Part shown: positions 1 to 7,625 of the stretch, one piece after another | Numbering within the stretch: position 1 is the stretch's first letter | Layout of the letters: the number at the start of each line of letters is the position of its first letter | The notes under the pieces: generated by a model | Databases searched by the model: none | Told to the model about the DNA's origin: nothing | What the model saw: the letters and a program-made list of their open reading frames with translations, nothing else | DNA from: Chloroflexota bacterium | Lineage (GTDB): Bacteria > Chloroflexota > UBA6077 | Length of the DNA: 11,537 bases | Direction: 5' to 3' | NCBI GenBank assembly: GCA_021788565.1 | Contig: JAJYKO010000089.1 | Location: forward strand, 1 to 11,537 | Program-made: the position numbers and the translations under genes

Positions 1-1
1 A

Positions 2-34
2 CCGCGTCTCGAGGTGCCGGAATGGCCAGACTGA
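2..34 (+). CDS. C-terminal end of a probable antitoxin (partial, 5' end outside window)
   Basis: The second reading frame is open from the window edge to a TGA at 32-34 and reads PRLEVPEWPD-stop. It overlaps the start of the PIN-domain gene by 13 bp. Overlap with the downstream toxin start is typical of vapB-vapC pairs, and short proline/tryptophan-containing tails are common in Phd- and AbrB-type antitoxins. Only ten residues are visible, so the family cannot be assigned. The call rests on position and overlap, not on a domain. Confidence 0.45.
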   Translation, partial: PRLEVPEWPD

Positions 35-429
35 TCGATTCCAGCGTCCTGATCAGGATGGAGAGACAGGGCTTGTCGATGGACTTGCTGGCTACTCTCG
101 TGGAGGCGCGCGAAGAGGGCGCCATGGCCGCAGTCACCGTGTCGGAACTGGTGCGAGGCATTCTCAGGACCGAGGCGGGCCCGCGGAGACGCCACAGGGA
201 GTCCTTTCTGGATGCCGTTCTAGACGCGATTCCGGTAGTTCCGTTCGACCTGCGAGCGGCCCTGGCCTATGGGAGGTTGCTGGAGGACCTACGAGGGCGG
301 GAGATCGGCGCCCACGACGGCCAGATCGCCGCGACCGCCCTGGCCCATGGCTACGGGGTCCTAACCGACAATTCCAGACACTTCGAGCGAGTGGAGGGAT
401 TGGACATACTCGTACCGCGCTGGCCGTGA
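22..429 (+). CDS. vapC: PIN-domain ribonuclease toxin, VapC family
   Basis: This 135-residue protein is the usual size for a single PIN domain, a Mg2+-dependent RNase used as the toxin of type II toxin-antitoxin pairs. The acidic active-site residues are in the expected places: D6 in LIDSSV, E42 in SELVRG, D99 in HDGQIAATAL and D116 in LTDNSRHF. The ATG at 22 is preceded by GAGGTG at 11-16, and the start lies inside the tail of the presumed antitoxin, so translation is probably coupled. The gene looks intact. VapC toxins typically cut tRNA or rRNA, but the target cannot be read from this sequence. It may stabilise the neighbouring defence island, or simply sit beside it. The family assignment is firm; toxicity is inferred. 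Confidence 0.88.
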   Translation: MARLIDSSVLIRMERQGLSMDLLATLVEAREEGAMAAVTVSELVRGILRTEAGPRRRHRESFLDAVLDAIPVVPFDLRAALAYGRLLEDLRGREIGAHDGQIAATALAHGYGVLTDNSRHFERVEGLDILVPRWP

Positions 430-477
430 GCGGCGCCGCCCGTGCAGGCTCCTTGACGGCCAGATAGCGAAGCTGCA

Positions 478-507
478 GCGGAGCCCGCGCTCACCTGGCG
501 CCTCCGC
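478..507 (+). other. Inverted repeat downstream of vapC
   Basis: GCGGAG at 478-483 can pair with CTCCGC at 502-507 across an 18-nt loop that contains a smaller GAGC/GCTC pairing. It lies between vapC and the next promoter, where a terminator would be expected. No T-run follows, so an intrinsic terminator is not supported and the structure may be incidental in GC-rich DNA. Confidence 0.2.
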
Positions 508-533
508 TTCGGTGCACGCACGGCGAATTCGCT

Positions 534-562
534 GTGCCAATTGGCAACAATCGCGCTACAAT
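534..562 (+). promoter_or_regulatory. Candidate sigma-70-type promoter of the small winged-helix gene
   Basis: TACAAT at 557-562 matches five of six bases of the -10 consensus. GTGCCA at 534-539 matches four of six -35 bases at the optimal 17-bp spacing. Transcription would begin near 569, about 26 bases before the ATG at 595. A perfect palindrome lies across the -35 end and spacer. This is the best promoter-like signal I can find ahead of the restriction genes, although hsdR may have its own. Confidence 0.45.
535..546. promoter_or_regulatory. Perfect 12-bp palindrome, candidate operator
   Basis: TGCCAATTGGCA is its own reverse complement. It covers the last five bases of the proposed -35 element and the first seven bases of the spacer, the position where a bound repressor would block RNA polymerase. 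Dimeric HTH regulators typically bind sites of this size. No protein is identified that binds it. The small protein encoded immediately downstream and the neighbouring antitoxin are the obvious candidates. Confidence 0.4.
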
Positions 563-594
563 GTCGATCAAGGTCCGCTGAGGGGGGAAGGTTG

Positions 595-870
595 ATGACC
601 GGTGGACACAACGGCGAATCGTGCGCGGAGGCCATTCGAGCGTCGCTGCACCCTGGCGAGAAGATGTCGTTCGGCGAACTCTTCAGGAGGACCAAGAAGC
701 GCGGGACCTGGACCGACAGGACGGTTCGACTTCACCTCATGCAACTCGTGGTGAATCTTCCTCCCGCAAGGCTCGAATGGCCCGGTGCCTATCCTTTCCT
801 GCTGCTCAACCCGGACGGCACGTACGAGCTGTACGACCCAAAGCACCACCCTAAGATCATCGGGGCCTAG
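595..870 (+). CDS. Small conserved-looking protein, probable winged-helix fold, function unknown
   Basis: This 91-residue protein starts at the ATG at 595, chosen because AGGGGGG at 581-587 sits 7 bases upstream. An in-frame TTG at 541 would lie inside the promoter and palindrome. The first half (residues 6-52) looks like three helices in winged-helix order: AEAIRASLHPGEKMSFGELF, then a K/R-rich turn, then TWTDRTVRLHLMQLVVNLPP. A beta hairpin follows, PFLLLNPDGTYELYDP, as expected for a wing. I do not recognise a named family. Similar small proteins with an 'HLM..VVNLPPAR..WP...PFL.L..DG.YELY.P' pattern are, from memory, found as uncharacterised genes. No enzyme motif or membrane segment is visible. 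It may be a DNA-binding regulator of this locus, given the palindrome in its promoter. That role is inference. Confidence 0.7.
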   Translation: MTGGHNGESCAEAIRASLHPGEKMSFGELFRRTKKRGTWTDRTVRLHLMQLVVNLPPARLEWPGAYPFLLLNPDGTYELYDPKHHPKIIGA

Positions 871-893
871 CACGTAGCTGAGCAATTCAGCGC

Positions 894-919
894 CGTGGGG
901 CGGGGGGTGTCCGCCCACG
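894..919 (+). other. GC-rich hairpin between the small gene and hsdR
   Basis: CGTGGGGCGG at 894-903 can pair with CCGCCCACG at 911-919, with one bulged G and a 7-nt G/T loop. It is a strong stem 24 bases after the stop of the small gene. It could attenuate read-through into hsdR, but no T-run follows, so a classical intrinsic terminator is not shown. Confidence 0.3.
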
Positions 920-1030
920 CCCGAGCTATCCTACGCCTGTTTCTGCCTACGCGCCGAGGCCAGGAAGAGCCACGCCATGATGAACTCATCTGCGTGGGAG
1001 GCGCAGTTGTAATTTCGAGGGGCTTGTAGG

Positions 1031-4000
1031 ATGAATTCGCCCCGGGGCCTCAGCAGCAACTTCGCTCAGCTTCAGGAGCACGATGAGCAGCTCCTGCGAC
1101 TCGGTATGCTCGCTGAGCGCTACTTCCCTGAGGACCCCAACACCTGCCTCATCAAGCTTCGCCAGCTGGCCGAGCTCCTCGTCCAGCACGTCGCGACAAA
1201 TGTCGGCGAGTACCTCTCACCCGAAGAGTCACAGTACGATCTTACCCGCCGGCTGCAGGACCAGGGCATAGTCCCCCGCGAGATCGCCCAGCTTTTCGAC
1301 GAAGTGAGGCGCGCCGGAAATGCCGCCGCTCACTCCATGGCCGGCGACCATAGAACCGCTCTCGCGACGCTGAAGATCGCCTGGCAGCTCGGGGTGTGGT
1401 TTCACCGCACCTTTGGGAACCCCGCGTTCGAGCCGGGTCCCTTCATTCCGCCACAAGCTCCCAGAGATGATTCAGGTGATCTGCGCGCAGAGCTCGATCG
1501 CCTCGCGGACGCTGTCGCCGAGCATCAGTCTGAGCATCAGGAGACCACGCAGCGGCTTGAGTCCATCGAGGCCAGGCTCCAGGAATCCAAGGACGAACGA
1601 TCCTTCTGGGAGCAGATGGCGGCCGATGCTGAAGCGGCGAAGTTCGCCCTCGAACAGCGGCTCGTTGCCCAGCAGGCGGCATCTGCTGCCCGACCCAAGA
1701 ATCAGGTCGCGGCCCTCGTCGCTGCGTCCAACGCCGCTGCTTCGGCAATCTATCTGGACGAATCGGAGACGCGCAAGCTCATCGACCAACAACTACGGCA
1801 GGCAGGCTGGACCGCGGACTCCGCGACTCTCAGGTACTCGGCCGGAACGCGGCCCCAGAAGGGAAAGAACCTTGCTATCGCGGAGTGGCCGACGGCCAGT
1901 GGCCCCGCGGACTACCTGCTCTTCGTTGGTCTCACGCCCATCGCGGCCGTCGAAGCCAAGCGAAAGAATGTCGACGTCTCAGCGGCGTTGGTGCAGGCAC
2001 AGCGGTATAGCCGCGACTGGCTCTCGGAGGAAGAGTTGCAGTCGCCAAGCGGCCCCTGGGGCGACTATCGCCTGCCATTCGCCTTTTCGTCGAACGGGCG
2101 CCCCTATCTTCGACAGCTCGCTACCCGCAGCGGGATCTGGTTCCGCGATCTGCGTCTGTCGGGGAACCTCGCTCATGCTCTGGATGGCTGGTACACGCCG
2201 GAGGGGCTTGCCGAATTGCTGAAACGCAGCGACGAGGAAGCCCACGAGCGGCTCAAGGCCGAGCCGTTCTCCTATGGGTTCACACTGCGTCCATACCAGC
2301 AGGACGCTATCCTGGCTGTTGAAGCTGCCATTGCCCGGGGGCGCCGCGAGATGCTTCTCGCCATGGCCACGGGCACCGGAAAGACCAAGACCTGCGTGGC
2401 ACTCATCTATCGGCTGTTGAAGGCACAGCGTTTACGTCGGGTGCTCTTCCTCGTGGACCGCTCCGCCCTGGGGGAGCAGGCTGCCAACGCCTTCAAGGAC
2501 ACGCGGATGGAGAGCCTTCAGACCTTCGCGGACGTCTTCGCTATCAAGGAGCTGGACCAGCAGACCCCCGACACCGATACTGCCGTCCATATCGCCACCG
2601 TGCAGGGTATGGTGCAGCGCGTTCTCTATTCCAACGAAGACGAGACGCCTCCCGCTGTCGATCAGTATGACTGCATCGTTGTCGACGAGTGCCACCGTGG
2701 CTACCTGCTCGATCGCGAGCTCTCCGACGCCGAGCTCGAGTTTCGTAGCTTCGACGACTACGTCTCCAAGTATCGGCGCGTGCTCGACTACTTCGACGCT
2801 GTCAAGATCGGCCTGACCGCGACGCCCGCGCTGCACACGACCGAGATCTTCGGTCTCCCGATCTACAGCTACAGCTACCGCGAAGCGGTCATCGACGGAT
2901 ATCTGGTGGACTACGAGCCTCCCGTTCAGATCAACACCCAGCTTTCCGCCAACGGCATCGTGTGGCGCGTCGGCGAAGAGGTGGCTGTTTACAACCCGCA
3001 GCGCAGCCGCATCGATCTGTTTACCACGCCGGACGAGATCAAGCTGGACGTCGAGGACTTCAATCGCAAGGTCATCACCGAGTCGTTCAACCGCGTCGTC
3101 TGCGACTACCTCGCCCAGGAGCTAGACCCCGCATCGCCACAGAAGACCCTCGTCTTCTGTGTCAATGACGCCCACGCAGACCTGGTCGTGGACCTTCTCA
3201 AGAAGGCGTTCGAAAAACACTACGGCACCGTTGAGGACGACGCGGTTCTAAAGATCACGGGCGCCGCCGACAAGCCACTACAGCTGATCCGGCGCTACAA
3301 GAACGAACGTAATCCGAACGTCGCGGTCACTGTGGACCTGCTGACCACAGGCGTGGACGTCCCCGAGATCTGCAACCTGGTGTTCCTCCGGCGGGTGAAC
3401 AGCCGCATCCTCTTCGACCAGATGCTCGGCCGCGCCACGCGCCGTTGCGACGAAGTAGGAAAGGAGACCTTCCGCATCTTCGACGCGGTCAGGATCTACG
3501 AAGCCCTCAAGGACCTGACCGACATGCAGCCCGTCGTGGTCAATCCTGCCATCACCTTCACTCAGCTCGCCCACGAGCTCATGTCCGTCACGAGCGACCG
3601 GGACATGGCGCTGGTCCGCGACCAGTTCATCGCCAAGCTCCAGCGTAAGCGGTGGCACCTTAGTGAAGACGTGGCACGCGACTTCGAGACCTGCGCTGGC
3701 ACGTCTCCGCAAGCCTTGATAGCGAAGCTGAAAACCATGCCGCTCCCCGAGATCGCTGCCTGGTTCACCAAGAACCCCGACCTGGGCGAGATCCTCGACC
3801 GCCAGGGGGAGCGCCAATCCGTGCCGGTCTTCGTCTCCCAGCACCAGGACAGGCTGCTCGGCACTGAACGCGGGTACGGCGCAGGTAGGGAGCCTCAAGA
3901 CTACCTGCGGGAGTTCTCCGACTTCATCCGCTCCCGCGGCAACGGGATCCCGGCCCTCGTCACCGTACTGACGCGTCCTCGCGATCTGACCCGCAAGCAG

Positions 4001-4405
4001 CTCCGCGAGTTGGCGCTGGAGTTGGACAGGGCCGGCTTCAGCGAGGCGAACCTCGCCACCGCATGGCGCGAGACGACCAACCAGGACGTAGCTGCGCGCA
4101 TCCTGGGCTACATCCGCCAGGCTGCCATCGGCGATCCCCTGGTCCCATACGACCAGCGAGTGGACGCGGCCCTCCACAAGATGTTGGCCTCTCGCGCCTG
4201 GACCACGCCTCAGCGCCAGTGGTTGTATAAACTCGCGGCTCAGACCAAGGCAAATCTAATAGTCGATCGGGCGGCGCTGGATGATCCCGACCTTCTCTTC
4301 CAACGAGAGGGAGGCGGCTTCACTCGGCTCGACCGCATCTTCGGCGGCGAGCTCCAGGAGGTCCTGGATACCTTTAACGAATCACTCTGGGCACCCGTGG
4401 CCTGA
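1031..4405 (+). CDS. hsdR: Type I restriction endonuclease R subunit with N-terminal DUF4145-like domain
   Basis: This 1124-residue motor and nuclease subunit uses ATP to translocate DNA and cleaves unmethylated DNA in complex with HsdM and HsdS. Residues 20-125 form a helical DUF4145-like domain. Residues 148-215 form a charged coiled coil. The PD-(D/E)xK nuclease follows: D294, E308 and K310 (VEAK) and the type I QxxxY motif at Q322-Y326. The SF2 motor shows Walker A ATGTGKT at 446-452, DECH at 552-555, TATP at 596-599, motif V TTGVDVPE at 772-779 and motif VI QMLGRATRR at 797-805. Residues 880-1124 match the C-terminal region of EcoEI-like R subunits, which bind the methylase. GAGGGG at 1017-1022 supports the ATG at 1031. 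All catalytic motifs are intact. The gene is separated from hsdM by 68 bp. The DUF4145-plus-coil front end is absent from the classical EcoKI/EcoR124 enzymes but is seen in many annotated HsdR proteins. Its role is unknown. Confidence 0.97.
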   Translation: MNSPRGLSSNFAQLQEHDEQLLRLGMLAERYFPEDPNTCLIKLRQLAELLVQHVATNVGEYLSPEESQYDLTRRLQDQGIVPREIAQLFDEVRRAGNAAAHSMAGDHRTALATLKIAWQLGVWFHRTFGNPAFEPGPFIPPQAPRDDSGDLRAELDRLADAVAEHQSEHQETTQRLESIEARLQESKDERSFWEQMAADAEAAKFALEQRLVAQQAASAARPKNQVAALVAASNAAASAIYLDESETRKLIDQQLRQAGWTADSATLRYSAGTRPQKGKNLAIAEWPTASGPADYLLFVGLTPIAAVEAKRKNVDVSAALVQAQRYSRDWLSEEELQSPSGPWGDYRLPFAFSSNGRPYLRQLATRSGIWFRDLRLSGNLAHALDGWYTPEGLAELLKRSDEEAHERLKAEPFSYGFTLRPYQQDAILAVEAAIARGRREMLLAMATGTGKTKTCVALIYRLLKAQRLRRVLFLVDRSALGEQAANAFKDTRMESLQTFADVFAIKELDQQTPDTDTAVHIATVQGMVQRVLYSNEDETPPAVDQYDCIVVDECHRGYLLDRELSDAELEFRSFDDYVSKYRRVLDYFDAVKIGLTATPALHTTEIFGLPIYSYSYREAVIDGYLVDYEPPVQINTQLSANGIVWRVGEEVAVYNPQRSRIDLFTTPDEIKLDVEDFNRKVITESFNRVVCDYLAQELDPASPQKTLVFCVNDAHADLVVDLLKKAFEKHYGTVEDDAVLKITGAADKPLQLIRRYKNERNPNVAVTVDLLTTGVDVPEICNLVFLRRVNSRILFDQMLGRATRRCDEVGKETFRIFDAVRIYEALKDLTDMQPVVVNPAITFTQLAHELMSVTSDRDMALVRDQFIAKLQRKRWHLSEDVARDFETCAGTSPQALIAKLKTMPLPEIAAWFTKNPDLGEILDRQGERQSVPVFVSQHQDRLLGTERGYGAGREPQDYLREFSDFIRSRGNGIPALVTVLTRPRDLTRKQLRELALELDRAGFSEANLATAWRETTNQDVAARILGYIRQAAIGDPLVPYDQRVDAALHKMLASRAWTTPQRQWLYKLAAQTKANLIVDRAALDDPDLLFQREGGGFTRLDRIFGGELQEVLDTFNESLWAPVA

Positions 4406-4415
4406 ACGCCCGTAG

Positions 4416-4436
4416 GGCAGGGTCTTGTGCCCTGCC
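4416..4436 (+). other. Intercistronic hairpin between hsdR and hsdM
   Basis: GGCAGGG at 4416-4422 pairs perfectly with CCCTGCC at 4430-4436 around a 7-nt loop, TCTTGTG. It starts 10 bases after the hsdR stop and ends 37 bases before the hsdM ATG. No T-run follows, so it is more likely a processing or 3'-end-stabilising structure, or a weak attenuator, than a full terminator. It could set the hsdR to hsdMS ratio. Confidence 0.5.
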
Positions 4437-4473
4437 GCAAGCGTGACCCGACAGCTAGGAGAACCTTGAACTC

Positions 4474-5931
4474 ATGACCAACGTCACCCAGGACATCGTC
4501 GCCAAGCTGTGGAACCTCTGTAACGTCCTCAAGGATGATGGCGTTACCTACCACCAGTACGTTACCGAGCTAACCTACCTGCTGTTCCTCAAGATGGCCA
4601 AGGAGACCGGCACCGAGGGTCAGATCCCCGCCAGCTACCGCTGGGACGACCTCATAAGCAGGCCGGCCCCCGACCGGCTGGAGGCCTACAAGCTCACCCT
4701 CGTCTACCTGGGTAGCCACGGCTCCAAGCTGGTGATGGAGATCTTCGCCAACGCCAGCTCCTTCATCAAGAAGCCCGCGACCCTCTCCACCCTCGTGAGC
4801 GAGATCGACAAGCTGGACTGGTACAGCGCCCGGCGCGAGGGTCTGGGTGATCTCTATGAGGGGCTGCTGGAGAAGAATGCGAACGAGAAGAAGTCCGGCG
4901 CCGGCCAGTACTTCACCCCCCGGCCGCTGATCGACAGCATGGTCGAGGTGATGAAACCGAGCCTAGCTGACGTGATCCAGGACCCTGCGGCCGGCACGGG
5001 CGGCTTCATAATCGCCGCCAACCGTTTCATTCGCGAGCACAGCAACCCCGACGGCTGGACCGAAGCCCAGCAGCACAAGTACCGCCACGGCACCTTCTTC
5101 GGTATGGAGCATGTCCAGGACGCCCACCGCCTCGCCCTAATGAACCTGATGCTGCACGGCATCGACTCCGATCCTGAGGCAGCCGGGATCCGCTACGGCG
5201 ACACTCTGAGCCCCGACGGCGAGGCGCTTCCGAAGGCTACCCTCATCCTTACCAATCCTCCTTTCGGCACGAAAAAGGGCGGCGGACTCCCCTCGCGGAC
5301 CGACTTCACCTTCCCAACCAGCAACAAGCAGTTCTGCTTCCTGCAGCATGTCTACCGTGGCCTCAAGCCAGGCGGACGCGCCGCCATCGTGATGCCCGAT
5401 AACGTCCTCTTCGAAGGGAACACAGGCAGACATATTCGTGCAGACCTCATGGACAAGTGCAACCTGCACACGATCCTGCGCCTTCCCACCGGGATCTTCT
5501 ACGCCCAGGGCGTCAAGACCAACGTGCTCTTCTTCACTCGTGGGCAGACTGACAGGGGCAACACCAGGGAAGTCTGGGTTTACGATCTGCGAGCCAACAT
5601 GCCGCAGTTCGGCAAGCGCACCGTTCTCGCCGGCGAGCACTTCGCTGACTTCGAGGCCGCCTTCGGCGACGACCCTCTCGGCACCCCGGAGAGCCTGACG
5701 AAGCGCACAGACACCGGAGAAGCAGGTCGCTTCCGTCAGTTCACCCGAGACTGGATCACCGGTCGAGGCGACAACCTCGACATCGCCTGGCTCAAGGACG
5801 AGAGCGACAGTGGAGCCGAAGAGCTGCCCGAGCCCGCCGCCCTTGCGCAGGAGGCCGTGGGCGAGCTCGAGGCCGCATTGGAAGAGCTGCGCGTAATCCT
5901 GGAGGAACTGGGCGAAGAGGTGGAGGCGTGA
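4474..5931 (+). CDS. hsdM: Type I restriction-modification DNA methyltransferase, M subunit (adenine-N6)
   Basis: This 485-residue protein is of normal HsdM length. Residues 4-130 form the helical HsdM N-terminal domain (TQDIVAKLWNLCNVLKDDGV onward). The catalytic domain opens with GQYFTPR at 144-150. SAM-binding motif I is DPAAGTGGF at 170-178 and the adenine-N6 catalytic motif IV is NPPF at 261-264. The protein transfers a methyl group from SAM to adenine within the site chosen by HsdS, and it is also needed for restriction. The tail (440-485) is strongly acidic, with a Glu/Leu-rich helix that probably packs on HsdS or HsdR. AGGAGAA at 4457-4463 lies about 10-12 bases before the ATG at 4474. 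The stop overlaps the hsdS GTG by 4 bp (GTGA), which implies coupled synthesis of the M and S subunits. Confidence 0.97.
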   Translation: MTNVTQDIVAKLWNLCNVLKDDGVTYHQYVTELTYLLFLKMAKETGTEGQIPASYRWDDLISRPAPDRLEAYKLTLVYLGSHGSKLVMEIFANASSFIKKPATLSTLVSEIDKLDWYSARREGLGDLYEGLLEKNANEKKSGAGQYFTPRPLIDSMVEVMKPSLADVIQDPAAGTGGFIIAANRFIREHSNPDGWTEAQQHKYRHGTFFGMEHVQDAHRLALMNLMLHGIDSDPEAAGIRYGDTLSPDGEALPKATLILTNPPFGTKKGGGLPSRTDFTFPTSNKQFCFLQHVYRGLKPGGRAAIVMPDNVLFEGNTGRHIRADLMDKCNLHTILRLPTGIFYAQGVKTNVLFFTRGQTDRGNTREVWVYDLRANMPQFGKRTVLAGEHFADFEAAFGDDPLGTPESLTKRTDTGEAGRFRQFTRDWITGRGDNLDIAWLKDESDSGAEELPEPAALAQEAVGELEAALEELRVILEELGEEVEA

Positions 5932-7625
5932 ACGAGCTGCCGGAGGGTTGGCAAGTTGCGCCAATTCGCGACGTAACCGTCCACTGTGACCAGCGCGCGC
6001 CTACCGCCGACGAAGAGTTCTATTACATTGACATCGCATCCGTTGACCGCATCACTAAGTCGATCGTCAATCCTCAGAAGCTGACGGGCAGAGCTGCGCC
6101 AAGTCGGGCGAGAAAAGCGATCCGGAAAGGTGATGTTCTCGTTTCGATGACCCGCCCCAACCTGAACGCAGTTGCTCTTGTGCCAGATCACCTCGATGGT
6201 CAGATCGCATCGACTGGCTTCGAGGTGCTCCGTGCGCCAGGTCTTGATCCACGATGGCTTTTCTACCTAGTTCGCACCGAATCCTTTGTCTCGCGGATGT
6301 CGGGGTTAGTCCAAGGTGCACTGTACCCTGCCGTCCGCCCTAAAGACGTTCAGGGATTTGAAGCCCCGCTCGCTCCTTTCAACGAGCAGAAACGCATCGT
6401 CGACAAACTCGATGCCCTTCTCGCCCGGGCGGATGCCTGCCGCGAACGCCTCGACCGCGTGCCTGCTATCCTCAAGCGCTTCCGCCAGTCCATCCTCGCC
6501 GCTGCCACCTCTGGCAAGCTAACGGAGGATTGGCGTGCCGAGAACCCAGACGAGATCGACGCGCAAGCGCTCGCGGAGGAAATACAGGCCGCTCACAAGG
6601 AGGCCGGCGGCCACAAGATCGGCAAGGCGGCGGTGCCAACACAAGGCGTACACAATCTATCCGCGGCTATGTTCCCCGACGGATGGGCACTGCTAACCCT
6701 CCGCGATCTTGTGCGGCCGGATCGCCCCATCACCTATGGCATCCTGAAGCCAGGCCCGGACATCCAAGTCGGCGTGCAGTATGTGCGCGTTGCTGATTTC
6801 CCGGATGAAAGGCTCGATCTCACCACAATCCGAAAGACCTCCCCGAAGATAGACGAGGAGTTTCGTCGGTCTCGACTCAGGCGAGGCGATCTGCTTCTGT
6901 CGATCCGTGGCACAGTGGGGCGGGTGATTGTGGTTCCAGATGGACTTGACGGCGCCAATATAACTCAGGACTCCGCACGTCTATCGATCCAACCTTCCGT
7001 CAACCGCGACTACGTATTGTGGTGTCTCCGTTCTGAACTTGCACAAACGCGCATGAAGGGCGCAATAAAGGGCGTTGCAGTTCGCGGAATCAATATCGGT
7101 GACGTTCGTGCTCTCCAAGTACCGATACCATCCCCCTCAGAGCAGGACGAGATTGTCCGCCGCGTGGCCTTCTTAATGGCACACGCCGACCGCCTCGAAG
7201 CCCGCTACAGTTCGGCTAGAGCCTACGTCGAGCGCCTCGCCCCGGCCCTGCTCGCCAAAGCCTTCTGCGGCGAGTTGGTCCCCCAGGATCCGAAAGACGA
7301 ACCTGCAGCCAAGCTGCTTGATCGTATTCGCGCAGCTCGAACCACCGCAGCTCCGAAGTCCAGGCCACGCACGGTTGACGGTCGCACCAGAAAAACGCTC
7401 AAATCCGAGGTCGCCATGCTGAAGCGCAACGAGATCAAGCCCAACCATCTGACCGACATTCTCAAGGAGCGTGGCCCGCTCGCACCCGAGGCGCTTTGGC
7501 GAGAATCCCTGCTGGAAATCGACGAGTTCTACGACCAACTCAAGGACGAGGAGGCGAAAGGACTGCTGAGAGAACTACGCGAAGGCTCACAGTCTTCATC
7601 TCGCAAGTTGGAAGCTACTCCGTGA
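5928..7625 (+). CDS. hsdS: Type I restriction-modification specificity subunit with C-terminal extension
   Basis: This 565-residue DNA-recognition subunit has two half-subunits. TRD1 (about 5-150) opens with LPEGWQVAPIRDV, and its spacer helix spans about 152-200 (NEQKRIVDKLDALLARADAC). TRD2 (about 249-402) opens with FPDGWALLTLRDL, and its spacer spans about 404-468 (SEQDEIVRRVAFLMAHADRL). Each TRD reads one half of a bipartite target and the helices set the gap between halves. The two TRDs differ, so the target should be asymmetric. Residues 471-495 are a basic, Ala/Arg-rich linker. Residues 496-550 add a compact helical segment (NEIKPNHLTDILKERGPLAP, then IDEFYDQLKDEEAKGLL), probably winged-helix-like, beyond the usual end. 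The GTG start overlaps the hsdM stop by 4 bp, with AAGAGG at 5915-5920 as a likely ribosome binding site. The stop overlaps the downstream ATPase start by 4 bp. I saw no simple repeat that would suggest phase variation. Confidence 0.95.
   Translation: MNELPEGWQVAPIRDVTVHCDQRAPTADEEFYYIDIASVDRITKSIVNPQKLTGRAAPSRARKAIRKGDVLVSMTRPNLNAVALVPDHLDGQIASTGFEVLRAPGLDPRWLFYLVRTESFVSRMSGLVQGALYPAVRPKDVQGFEAPLAPFNEQKRIVDKLDALLARADACRERLDRVPAILKRFRQSILAAATSGKLTEDWRAENPDEIDAQALAEEIQAAHKEAGGHKIGKAAVPTQGVHNLSAAMFPDGWALLTLRDLVRPDRPITYGILKPGPDIQVGVQYVRVADFPDERLDLTTIRKTSPKIDEEFRRSRLRRGDLLLSIRGTVGRVIVVPDGLDGANITQDSARLSIQPSVNRDYVLWCLRSELAQTRMKGAIKGVAVRGINIGDVRALQVPIPSPSEQDEIVRRVAFLMAHADRLEARYSSARAYVERLAPALLAKAFCGELVPQDPKDEPAAKLLDRIRAARTTAAPKSRPRTVDGRTRKTLKSEVAMLKRNEIKPNHLTDILKERGPLAPEALWRESLLEIDEFYDQLKDEEAKGLLRELREGSQSSSRKLEATP

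Noticed and set aside
541..562. TTGGCA as the -35 element for the TACAAT box
   Set aside because: The spacing is only 10 bp, too short. GTGCCA at 534-539 gives 17 bp.
541..594. Upstream TTG start giving a 109-residue form of the small winged-helix protein
   Set aside because: It lies inside the candidate promoter and palindrome and has no ribosome binding site. The ATG at 595 has AGGGGGG at the right distance.
894..919. Intrinsic terminator before hsdR
   Set aside because: The stem is strong but no T-run follows, so I list it only as a hairpin.
1413..2222. A 269-codon + strand frame within hsdR
   Set aside because: The translation is Arg/Ser/Pro-rich with no motif and overlaps the coiled coil and nuclease of HsdR in another frame.
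3278..4177. A 299-codon open frame on the minus strand opposite hsdR
   Set aside because: It is a frame opened by the GC-biased codons of hsdR. The translation shows no domain or motif, and the + strand frame has clear helicase and C-terminal domains.
5137..5964. A 275-codon minus-strand frame opposite hsdM
   Set aside because: It is a shadow of hsdM codon bias, without motifs and without a supported start.
7496..7621. Start of the ATPase 42 codons upstream, inside hsdS
   Set aside because: The extra residues are an arginine-rich read-through of hsdS in another frame. The ATPase fold begins at the GTG at 7622, in a GTGA overlap identical to that of hsdM/hsdS.
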